A DNA stretch of 64,000 nt from Haematococcus lacustris. Its lineage: Eukaryota > Chlorophyta > Chlorophyceae > Chlamydomonadales > Haematococcaceae. Below are positions 22,006-32,998 of the stretch, piece after piece. Numbering within the stretch: position 1 is the stretch's first letter; every line of letters starts with the position of its first letter. The notes below the pieces were generated by a model. That model was not told the DNA's origin. It saw only the letters and a list, made by a program, of their open reading frames with translations, and did no database searches. The position numbers and the translations under genes were made by a program. The DNA is taken from contig JASKMD010000025.1 in assembly GCA_030144725.1 (NCBI GenBank), forward strand, positions 4,197,716 through 4,261,715, written 5' to 3'.

Positions 22006-23697
22006 CTATCTACAAGAGAGCCTGTCAATTCTGATGTCCAGGCAGCGGGCCCAGGGCTGCTCAGCCATGCGCTGTAGCGACTCATGCATGGCCTCACTGG
22101 CAGCGCCCTTTGTACTTTCAAAGCTGACATTCTGCAGTGTGGGCATGAGCTGCACCAGCTGCTGCCAGAACTCCAGTGAGGGCTGGACCCTGCCGCTGTC
22201 AAAGGCAAGGTGGGTGCAGGAGGGGCACATCCAGGCCAGTATCAGAACATCAGCTGCACTCAGACCCGCCACTTGGCTCAGCTGGACATGTGTGTAGCCC
22301 AGGCAGCACAGGGAGTGTGGCCCGTCTAGAAAGGTGAGGTTGTTGCCTGCCAGCTCCAGCTTGAGCCACTTGACCTCCACCGCCACCTTGCAGGCCTGTT
22401 TCAGGTTGTGCGTTGCAGAGGACATGTGAGAGGAAGGGGTGTAGGAGCTGACCCAGAGCCCACCCACCACCAAGGGCTGGGTGAGGGAGTGCAGTGGCAG
22501 GTGGGCGGCAACAGAGCAGTCCATGTCCTCAGTCAGCTGCAGCCGCTGCCAGCTGCAGGGCGCTGCTGCACGTGAGCTGTTGAGCCTGGTGAATGACTCC
22601 AGCTGCACGCTAGACAGCTGAGTGGCTGCCAGCAAGGCATCCAGCTGCTGCTCGTCATCGACCTGGGTGTGGGGCAAGTGCAGGGTGTGCAGCCAAGGCA
22701 GTGCCTGCAGCAGCCCAGTCAGGCCCTCGAGGCTGCCAAGATTACGGACGCAGAGGCACCGCAACTTAGTCAGTGGGATAAGTGTTGCTTTGTAGTGGTC
22801 CAGCTCATACCAGCCAGATACCAGTGTCAGCTGTGTCAAGTGCTGAGCCAAGGGCCGCATGTTAGGCAGCAGTAGCTGGCTGCCAATGGTGCTCAAGCTC
22901 AGCTGCTTAAGCCGGCACCCACTGAACATGTTGTCCAGGGCAGCTGCCTCAGGCCCAGGCTGCTCAGGCTCTACGATGGTGGTGCCGCTTAGGTCCAGCT
23001 GCTGGAGCTGCAGGGCCAGCTGAGGTTGCTGCAGCAGGCTGGCCAAACCGCTGCAGGTGACGGCGTAGCCGTGGAGGGTGAGGGCAGTGAGGCCGGGGAA
23101 GCTGTCCAGCAGGCCCAGGGCAAGGCCAGGTGGGCACTGACACTCGTCCCACTCGCAGCCAATGCCAGTGGCCACGTGAGTGTCAGAGTAGCGAGGCGCA
23201 CGGCCGCTGAGCTTGCAAGCCTCCACGGCCGCACAGCTGCCAAGCGTTGCCAGCACACAGGACAGCACCGGAGCCTAGTGTTCACGGGCCTGGGCCTCAG
23301 GCTGCTGCAAGGTCAGGGCCAGCTTGCTTGTCCTGGCTTGCAGGGCTGCGACAACGTGGGGTGTCAGCAGCTGGTCGCAGAGCTGGCTGTCTGCCTGGAT
23401 GCGCAAGGCTGGGGTGTGTTGCAGCACCCTCAGCAGAAGGGCTGAGCAGGTGCGGGCCAGGGCTGCTGCTGCCCCCAGCTGCATGGCCCGGCTGGCAATG
23501 TCGTCCAGCAGCACAGCAGGCAGGTTCAGCAGGGAGGGGGCGGGAGGGGAGGCACTTGGCGCCGGGGGTGCCTCCGCTGCACTGCCTGCCTCAGGGCCCT
23601 GGCTGCGCCTGCACCTCTCATGCATGTCTGGCTGCTGCAGGGCTGCAGGGCTGCAGGGGCACACGGGTGGTGCAGCCTGCAGGGTGGTAGTCAGCAC
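22006..23697 (-). pseudogene. F-box/LRR protein gene interrupted by an in-frame TAG
   Basis: Reading minus from 23697, residues 1-140 include an F-box-like segment (LLNLPAVLLDDIASRAMQL followed by ALARTCSALLLRVL), the part that would dock to Skp1 in an SCF ubiquitin ligase. A TAG at 23275-23277 stops the frame. The same frame continues as about 420 residues of leucine-rich repeats (LQQLDLSGTTI, LKQLSLSTIG, LTQLTLVSG, LHTLHLPHTQVDD, LKLELAGNNLTF). No GT-AG intron that would remove the stop is evident. Options are a true nonsense mutation, a base-call error, or two proteins, with the LRR part starting at 23268. F-box/LRR genes are abundant and fast-evolving in chlorophytes. Substrate unknown. 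Confidence 0.6.
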
Positions 23698-24616
23698 AAC
23701 AGCTCAGCAGGCGGTTGAGAGCGGGTGGTGGCAGCTTCCTCAGTGGCTGCAAGGCCTGCATTGTCCACAGCCCGTGGTGTGTTGTGATGGATCCATACTC
23801 TACACGCTTGGCTGCTTCTAAGACTTCGCACATGGCAACAACAGGCTTCATGCTTATCGCTGTGGGTTGTGAAGGTGGTCATGCAAACCTGGCTGCTCCT
23901 GGTCCGCTCTGTGTGCTGCAGCAGGGCAGCTTCCTTTAAGTCCTGCAAGGGAGGGCTGGGCAGCAGGGCTATTATGCGACAGGAGGGCAATTACTGGATC
24001 GCGGCAAGAAATGGTGACCGAGAGGCAGTCGCAGCCAGGTACGCAAACACTGGTCGGGCAACGCGAACTCACGTTGCGCGCAGCTAGTGACACGAGGTCC
24101 ATCAAGCGCAGCACAGTCCTCGCTACTCGCTGTGATGAGCAGTGGGTCACGATGCACGCAAGGGCCTTAATGCCAGCTGTGATTGGGCATCTGCACACTG
24201 GCCGCCGCCACAGGGACACCTGCAAGGACACCTGAAGTGTAGGGGGCCCCCTGACGAGTAGGGGAGAGAAACCCATACAGGGAAACCTGCTGACTCCACT
24301 ACCTCCCAGCACTGTTAACCCTTACCTTGACCCTACCCTCAACCCTCTCACCTGAAGGACTCAGGCGGCTGTTCAGGGAAGGCCTTACTGAGGTTGCTGT
24401 AGGCTGAGCTGACTCGGCTGGTGCAAGTCCATGCTACCCGTCCGCCGTGAGTGGCAGTGAAGGTTTCGTGACCGAAGCTAGGGATCCATTCTCTGTACGC
24501 TTGACATCTCGCGTCCATGCATGGAAGAATTATAATGAAACCCTGCGAGCAAGAATGGCTTGTTGAGACGTCTGCCCTGCATTACCGCAGTTTTCCCAGT
24601 GTCACATCGGCATCAG
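23698..24616. other. Intergenic between divergent genes
   Basis: Upstream region shared by the minus-strand F-box/LRR gene and the plus-strand peptidase-like gene. I see no coding signal and no clear promoter element. A CCCTTACCTTGACCCTACCCTCAACCC tract lies near 24320. Confidence 0.4.
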
Positions 24617-27600
24617 ATGCCTGGTTACGACCCGGATAGCCCACCAAGTGCAGAAAAATTCATTAGCGTTGATGACGGCGTACCTGGCATCTTCATGTCC
24701 GTGCACTACAAGCCAGCGTACGCGTTTTCAACAGACAGAATGCTGTCTGAGTTCCCAACAAGAATGCAGGACTCTCTGTTCCCTGAAGACCACCAGCTGC
24801 ACGCAAGCATGAAGAATGCATCAGGTGTTTGATTGGTAGCAGCTGCTCCATGGGTGATGAATGCATACGAGTAGACATGAGTGCATCCATTAGCTTTGCC
24901 TTTGCAGGTCTATGGCAGCTGGCGGTATGCAGCAGCCCTAGCAAGCGGCAGTTTGCTTCAGGGTTCTTCTTGTCTCCACCGTTCAGTCTGGATGCAGAGC
25001 TGCGGACACTGTTCAAGTACAGTGGCGTACCAGGATTTGACCAGTACATCCTGTTTGCTTCAGCAAAGTCAGTGTTGCCATGCAGCTGCAGCAAGCATAG
25101 AAGATCAAGTGCCGCTTAGGGCCCTTCACTGATGTTTGCGGTTGCTGCTTGAGGCGCAGCCACGCGTTTGAGGAAGAAGATATGAACCAGATAATGTTCA
25201 TGGCAGACGTGGTGGCCTCCCCTACTCAACATGTGTATATTCCTTGCCGCATGTTCAAGCTGCTGGCCAAGTCATGTACTCCACGGTATGAAGGTGAGTG
25301 CTGCACAGTACCTCACCCTCACCGTGCCACTGTGCTAGCCTACGGCTGAGTGCAAGCTTTAGAATGGTTGTGCATGCAACATAAATAAACATGTGAACTG
25401 TGCTGACATACGTTGACAGCTGTGAGCGTCTCGCACGTGGTGATTGCATGAAGGCATCTACACAAAGATGGACTCACCGCAGCTGGCAGCTGCACCAGGC
25501 ATGGGCTTTGGACCACTTCCTAAACACGAGCCGTCTGGGGTGGAGCGGCGGGCTGACTTTGTGATCGGCATCCTGCCTTGCCACCCCAGCTGGTTCAGGC
25601 AAGCAACAGCAACCGCCGTGCTCAAGACGGCACCCTACTTCTTTGTGCCATCCGCTGCGCCCGCCGAGGCCGGTGGTGCTGCCGTCATGGTGACGTCAGG
25701 CTATCCATGCGCCCCCCAGCGCTATCACTTGGAGGAGGCGTATGGGATTGACATGCACGACATGCAGGATGCCATGAGTCAGTACAATTCCCTCGCCATC
25801 TTCAACAACCTGTCAGCCTCAGTGGGCGACGTCATCGCGGTGGGCAAGACGCAGATAAAGCACAGATGCAGCGCAGGGCTGGGTATGGCAGGCGGCCCGG
25901 TCTGGCCGCTGAACGCCCCCTGCACGTTCAAGGCCATCCATATCCCGCCCCGTCGTGCGGTTAGTGGCTCAGTTGGTAAACGGCATCGGCTAACAACTGA
26001 GAGGTCGCAAGATCAAACCACAACGACGGAATTGTTCCCAATGCGAAAAGGGGTATGTCCCCCTCCGGGCTAGGGCGGCCAACTTGTCAACGGAGCAAAT
26101 AAAGAAGTCCAGTCACGCTCCCTCCGGGGAGAGTAGTTCTTTCTTTCTTTCTTTCTTTCAAGGCCATCCATTGCAAGTAAGCACACGCTGGGCGCAAAGA
26201 TGGAGTGATGGAAGCTGATGATGGGAGCAGGGAGCAGGCTGCTGTTACGGAGTGTCTGCGCTGGTGAAGGGGCTGCGGGCGTGGTTTTGTAGTAGTACGG
26301 ATGCAGAGCCGGCCCTAACCCATGTTTCACAACAGGTTGGGCTGCTATGCGATCAGGAAAGGGGGCATGGCTCAGAGATGCAGCATGCTGTTACAGTCCT
26401 GCTTTGAACCTAGAATGCATGTGTTTCGAAATGCGCATGCAGATCTTTCCAGCCCTGCATGCGAGATTCTGGATTTGTCATGTCATACTTTGTCATGACG
26501 GTTGTTAGTTGTTCTTGGCTTACTTCAGCCTGAGCGCTGCTAAGTGTCGGGGATTCAAAGACTTCTGGGGACTCTGGATCGGATGACTGGTTCAGTGATG
26601 TAGGAATGCGATGAGAACTGTTTTTACTGATGCCATCTTCTTGACGATGTAAGTACAAAGCACTGCCACGCTAGTCGGAAGCTGTCTACGAGTACGTAGT
26701 CAGCCACAGCGGCAACATGTCTCTGGCGGCTGCAGCCGGAGATTAGTTCGCAGCCAGCCATGCATCCTGACCGCGCAGCAGCACTGTAACATTTGGTTTC
26801 CTCGCATCGATCATCGGCCTGTGCTCTTGCCTCACGCAACGCAGTAAAGGAGCTTTTGAGGTACTTTTGGGCAGTACCTCCGGTGCAAGAACGCCGAAGG
26901 CTCAAGCTGACCCATTAACACCATCGCAACGTAAGCTTGCCCAGCTGCTCTAACCGCTGACCTGCAGTGTTTGTACCTGCAGTGTTTCGAATGCCTACCC
27001 GCGAAAGCGGTGCCCACCTGCGCAAGCAGTGACTACCCGCGAGAGCGGTGTTTACCTGCGTTAGCGGTGACTACCTGCGCAAGCAGTGCTTTACCTGCTG
27101 CATGCAGTGCTACCTGCTCTTTGCAGTGAACTCTGGACTCCGTACCTCGCGGGACCTTAGTACCTCGCGGGACCAGCCCGACAGCTTTGCTTCACTTCGC
27201 AGCCGAGTTGGCATGCAGCTCACAGCGACGCACACCACCATCAACCCCACCACCACCCTCACGATACGTTGACATTGTAAAGCCAGCCATGTTTTATTGG
27301 CTGTGTCTCAGCTTCTACCTGTCCATTAGGGCACACAGTCGGGCCAAAGCACCAAGCACGGTGCCATCAAAGCCATCAGCACGGTTACAAACCATCACAG
27401 TTCACTGGCTCAGCCTTCCATCATGACATCTCCTCTTCCTAACCCACCATCATGGCACCATTCCTCCTCACAACAACAGCACTACAAATGACGCCACCAT
27501 ACGGCTGTGACAACACAACACAGAGCAGAGAGCACGACCACTGGCTGCAAGACCAACACAATCAGCATGCAACATAATGACACAACACATACATGCAACT

Positions 27601-30600
27601 CTACCAATAGTTGCTGACCAGCCAGCTCTTGGTACCTACCTGAGAGCACATACCAAAGCCAGCTGCTGAGCTGTGAGCACATCCCTATGCTCACTGACGC
27701 TGACACCACCTGCCCCACTGACGCCAGCTGCCCTACTGACACCAGCCGCTGAGCTGTGCGCATACACAAGACACATATTCCCGCTACCCACAATCCACAC
27801 CAAGGACAACCTGTAGCAGCAGGTCAGCACATCATTGGCATGACAAGCAGAGCTAGACCAGCTCAGCAGCCAGCCACAGCTCTCAAGCCGCTAGCGGCAC
27901 AGCTAGTGCACACTCTGGCAACCCAGGCAACACCTAGGGAAGCACACAACGACAACACAGCAAGGGGCGCGTCTAACGTCCTGGGCAATGAGATCCCGAA
28001 CAAATACAACACAACGCAGGGGAACAAAACCCGAACACACACAGCAAGGGGCGCGTCTAACGTCCTGGGCAATGAGATCCCGAACAAATACAACACAACG
28101 CAGGGGAAAGAAAACCCGAACACACACAGCAAGGGGCGCGTCAAACGTCCTGGGGCAATGAGATCCCGAACAAATACAACACAACGCAGGGGAAAGAAAA
28201 CCCGAACACACACAAACACGAAGGAGTAACTCTCCACACGCAGATGTACAGTACCAGCGCCACCGAGCGGCTGCACTGGCTGGCAAGAAGGCCGGTTCAC
28301 GTCGAGAATACCACATGTGTCGCACAATGGTGTCTTCCATGTGCACAACAGTTCGGTTCACCCAACTGTTCACGTTTACCACCACCTCTATCAATCACAA
28401 CATCTACCAACTTCTCTTGCTACCACCTTCTCTTGCTTTCTTATGCATCATTCGGCTGCTGATTTCACGTCTGGACATGTCATCACCGCCAGCTGACGCC
28501 AACTCTGGAGTGAAGAACAAGACAACATCGAGACCCTTAGCTCGTGCTCTCTTGCACGTGGTGTGCATGTAGCCTGTGCATGTGTCTGCTTTTACCTGCC
28601 TGTCTGCTTTTAACTGCCTGCTTGCTTTGTGTTCGAATGACTGTCTCACCCAGACGATGCAAGCTCCGGGACGTAGCTTTTTGGAGTGGGGGAGAGTGTT
28701 ACAGTCCTGCTTTGAACCTAGAATGCATGTGTTTCGAAATGCGCATGCAGATCTTTCCAGCCCTGCATGCGAGATTCTGGATTTGTCATGTCATACTTTG
28801 TCATGACGGTTGTTAGTTGTTCTTGGCTTACTTCAGCCTGAGCGCTGCTAAGTGTCGGGGATTCAAAGACTTCTGGGGACTCTGGATCGGATGACTGGTT
28901 CAGTGACGTAGGAATGCGATGAGTACTGTTTTTACTGATGCCATCTTCTTGACGATGTAAGTACAAAGCACTGCCACGCTAGTCGGAAGCTGTCGACGAG
29001 TCGATCTACGAGTACGTAGTCAGCCACAGCGGCAACATGTCTCTGGCGGCTGCAGCCGGAGATTAGTTCGCAGCCAGCCATGCATCCTGACCGCGCAGCA
29101 GCACTGTAACACATGCCTTCCATCAGGCAAGGAAAGCTAGTTTGGCAGCAAATGGCAACCTAGCCTACCTCAGCCACAACCTAGCCAATGTGCCAGTCTT
29201 GTGGTTGGGAGCAGTGCAGGCAGCTGGTGAGAGTGGCAGGCACGGGGCTCGCGTAGGTCCCTCCCCACACTCAGGCAAATTAGTAACAGCATTTTTGAGA
29301 TTCAGAGCCTCGGACTTGGTACATAGTCAAATGAAGGCATTGTAAGATTGGGGGTTGAAACTAAAATTCGTGATTTTGCGCGGTTGGTGAGATACGGCCA
29401 TGCTACAGTCCTCTAGGTGTCTACAGTACTGTCGGGGTACCTCGCGAGTACACGAACAGAGCCTCGGACTTGGTACATAGTCTAAAGAAGGCATTGTAAG
29501 ATCGGGGGTTGAAACTAAAATTCGTGATTTTGCGCGGTTGGTGAGATACGGCCATGCTACAGTACTGTAGGTGTCTACAGTACTGTCGGGGTACCTCGCG
29601 AGAGACCACTTACAGTACTGTAGACATCTACAGTACTGTAGACATCTACAGTACTGTAGACATCTACAGTACTGTAGGTACCTCGAGGTACCTCGAGAGA
29701 CCACTTACAGTACTGTAGATGTCTACAGTACTGTAGACCTCTACAGTACTGTAGACACCTACAGTACTGTAGACATCTACAGTACTGTAGACATCTACAG
29801 TACTGTAGACATCTACAGTACTGTAGGTACCTCGAGGTACCTCGAGGGACCACTTACAGTACTGTAGACATCTACAGTACTGTAGACCTCTACAGTACTG
29901 TAGACACCTACAGTACTGTAGACATCTACAGTACTGTAGACATCTACAGTACTGTAGACATCTACAGTACTGTAGGTACCTCGAGGTACCTCGAGAGACC
30001 ATTTACAGTACTGTAGACATCTACAGTACTGTAGACCTCCACAGTACTGTAGACCTCTACAGTACTGTAGACATCTACAGTACTGTAGACATCTACAGTA
30101 CTGTAGACATCTACAGTACCTCGAGGTACCTCGAGGTACCTCGAGAGACCACTTACAGTACTGTAGCCTTTAAGCACTTAGAAAAATTCTGAACATCTCA
30201 CTTGCATTCAGGCATCCGTCCAACACTTAGTCGCAGCATCGTGTAGCCGGTATTGCAGCGATGGCATCGCACGAGGTTACCCATACTCGCAGCCGCATCT
30301 AGCCCATACTCGCAGCCACATACTCGGCAATCAACCTCGCGGCCACACAGCTGGTCCACAGATGGCATCGCACGAGGTTACCCATACTCGCAGCCACATC
30401 TACCCCATACTCGCAGCCACATACTCGGCAATCAACCTCGCGGCCACACAGCTGGTCCAGCAGCGCAGAAGCATACCTGTGAGGCAGCTCGGTGCGAGGA
30501 TCTCACCTCGCAGCCAGCCTCGCAGCCATTTTCCTCGCAGCCAGCCTCGCAGCCAGTTTCGCAGCCAGCCTCGCAGCCAGCATCGCAGCCAGCATCGCAG

Positions 30601-32474
30601 CTAGCCTCGCGGCCAGTTTCCTCGCAACGATTCTCCGCAATGAATCGCAAGCATTGATGCACCAACGCAAGGCAGGTGCAACGTGTTGTGAGCAGCCAAG
30701 AGGCCAGAAGGACCATGGTAAGAGTTTAGGATCAAGGTAAGAGCTTAGAAGGAGCTAGCATTGCGCAGCATAGCCCTTAGTATCCAGCCTAACCGCTACC
30801 ACACCTGGTTGCTGCAGGTCTTACAATCACGCCTAGTACCCCCCTGATTACCACCCCCTCCCAGTCCCCCTCACCACCACCACCACCACCACCACCACCA
30901 CCACCACCACCACCACCACCACCATTTCATCACCTCTCACAACGTTCCCACTGTTGCCTCCCTTGTGTTGCAGCCCAGCCCAGCCCAGCCCAGCCCAGCC
31001 CAGCCCAGCCCAGCCCAGCCCAGCCCAGCCCAGCCCAGCCCAGCCCAGCCCAGCCCAGCCCAGCCCAGCCCAGCCCAGCCCAGCCCAGCCCAGCCCAGCC
31101 CAGCCCAGCCCAGCCCAGCCCAGCCCAGCCCAGCCCAGCCCAGCCCAGCCCAGCCCAGCCCAGCCCAGCCCAGCCCAGCCCAGCCCAGCCCAGCCCAGCC
31201 CAGCCCAGCCCAGCCCAGCCCAGCCCAGCCCAGCCCAGCCCAGCCCAACCCAACCCTACTCTCCCACCCTGCACTTCCTACTGAGGTGAGGACAAAGGAA
31301 GGTGGGTTGTAATGGAGGGCTGCTACACCTGCCCCTCCATCTGCCAGCTCTACATCTCCCTACTCTAATGGTGAGTGCATCTAGTACCCATGTCCAATGT
31401 TTGCTTCGTTACACAAATCGTCACATCATTGCCGCAGGTCTTGTGCGCCTACACCTGAGACTATCAATGCGCTCCCCACTTCTCTCGCCCTCCCCATGGA
31501 CCTCCCCTTCCCTTCCCCCTCTTCCTCCCCGTCACCTCTCCCCTGACATCCCAGCAGCCAGGAGAAAGCCCACCCCACCCACCCTCTTCCCACCCCTCCC
31601 TTCCCCCTCTCCCTCCCTCTCCCCTCCCATACTTGTCAAGCCTACCCTTCCCCTCTCCCACCCTTCGATTGACGTGGCATCGCAACCCCCACCTCACCCC
31701 ACCTTCCCTTCCCTAAACCCTACACTCCCCACCGCAGTCCCACCCCACTGGCGCATGGGATATGTTGCCTGGTGTGAGCAGGTAGGAGGCCAGGAGGACC
31801 ACAAAGGTAAGGCCACGGTGATAGCTAACACAGTGCCCAGCCTGGTCACCCTACCGCGCGTGCACGCCCCTTGGTTGCAGGTCTGATGGGTCACCTCCCC
31901 TCCACTTTCCCTATACAACCACCCCCTCCCAATTCATCCTCCCCCGCCCCCGCCCCCGCCCCCGCCCCCGCCCCCGCCCCCGCCCCCGCCCCCGCCCCAA
32001 CCCATGCCCCCACCCACCCCAACCCATGCCCCCAACCCAACCCACCCCCGCCCAGCCCAACCCGGTTGAGCCTCCCGCCTCCCCACCTCCCGCCTCCCTG
32101 CCTCCCGCCTCCCCGTCTCCCGCCTCCCTGCCTCCCACCTCCCGCCTTCCACATCTACCTCCCCTCCCCGCCTTCACTCTTCCACTCCCCCCCCCTTCAC
32201 TCAGCAGCCAAAAGGTAGGTAAGTGCTGCAGTGCCCCTACTATATCTGCTGCTGCTGCCACTGCTGCTGCTGCTGCTGCCACTGCTGCTGCTGCTGCTGC
32301 CCCTACTGCTGCTGCTGCTACCCCCCTACTGCTGCTGCTGCTGCCCCCCCTACTGCTGCTGCTGCCCCCCCTACTACTGCTGCTGCTGCCACTGCTGCTG
32401 CTGCTGCTGCTGCCCCTGCTGCTGCTGCCACCCATGCTGCTGCTGCTGCTACCCCTGCTGCTGCTGCTACCCCC

Positions 32475-32522
<48 letters not shown>

Positions 32523-32525
32523 CCC

Positions 32526-32558
<33 letters not shown>

Positions 32559-32777
32559 CTGCTGCTGCTGCTGCTGCTGCTGCCCCTGCTGCTGCTGCTG
32601 CTACCCCCCTACTGCTGCTGCTGCTACCCCCCCTACTGCTGCTGCTGCTACCCCCCCTACTGCTGCTGCTGCTGCCCCCCCTACTGCTGCTGCTGCTGCC
32701 CCCCCTACTGCTGCTGCTGCTGCTGCCACTGCTGCTGCTGCTGCTGCTGCCACTGCTGCTGCTGCTGCTGCTGCCCC

Positions 32778-32837
<60 letters not shown>

Positions 32838-32944
32838 CCCCCTACTGCTGCTGCTGCTGCCCCCCTGCTGCTGCTGCTGCCCCCCTGCTGCCCCCCTGCT
32901 GCTGCTGCTGCCCCCCCCCCTGCTGCTGCTGCTGCTGCTGCCCC

Positions 32945-32998
<54 letters not shown>

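Larger units (their letters stand above)
26389..29111 (+). mobile_element. Non-coding LTR retroelement (LARD/TRIM-like), copy 1
   Basis: Direct LTRs 26389-26791 and 28697-29111 start TGTTACAG and end CTGTAACA. A perfect 5-bp target duplication CATGC flanks them (26384-26388, 29112-29116). A TGG-type primer site follows the first LTR, and a purine tract AGTGGGGGAGAG precedes the second. The 1.9-kb interior has no retroviral-type frame. It contains an array of short hairpins (26958-27128) and a roughly 85-bp tandem repeat (about 27957-28216). Mobilisation would need proteins in trans. The LTRs differ by a few bases and a 12-bp tandem insertion in the second, so this copy is older than copy 2. 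Confidence 0.92.

Noticed and set aside
25950..26025. Functional tRNA gene
   Set aside because: A and B boxes are present, but the arms do not make a full cloverleaf, and the unit has a SINE body, tail and target duplication.
29560..30165. CRISPR-like array of palindromic repeats
   Set aside because: Spacers are 6 bp and nearly constant, the repeat is a 12-bp palindrome, and the genome is eukaryotic. It is a satellite in a transposon end.
30930..31312. Open frames of AQPSP / GLGWA repeats
   Set aside because: By-product of a pentamer microsatellite; all frames are open.
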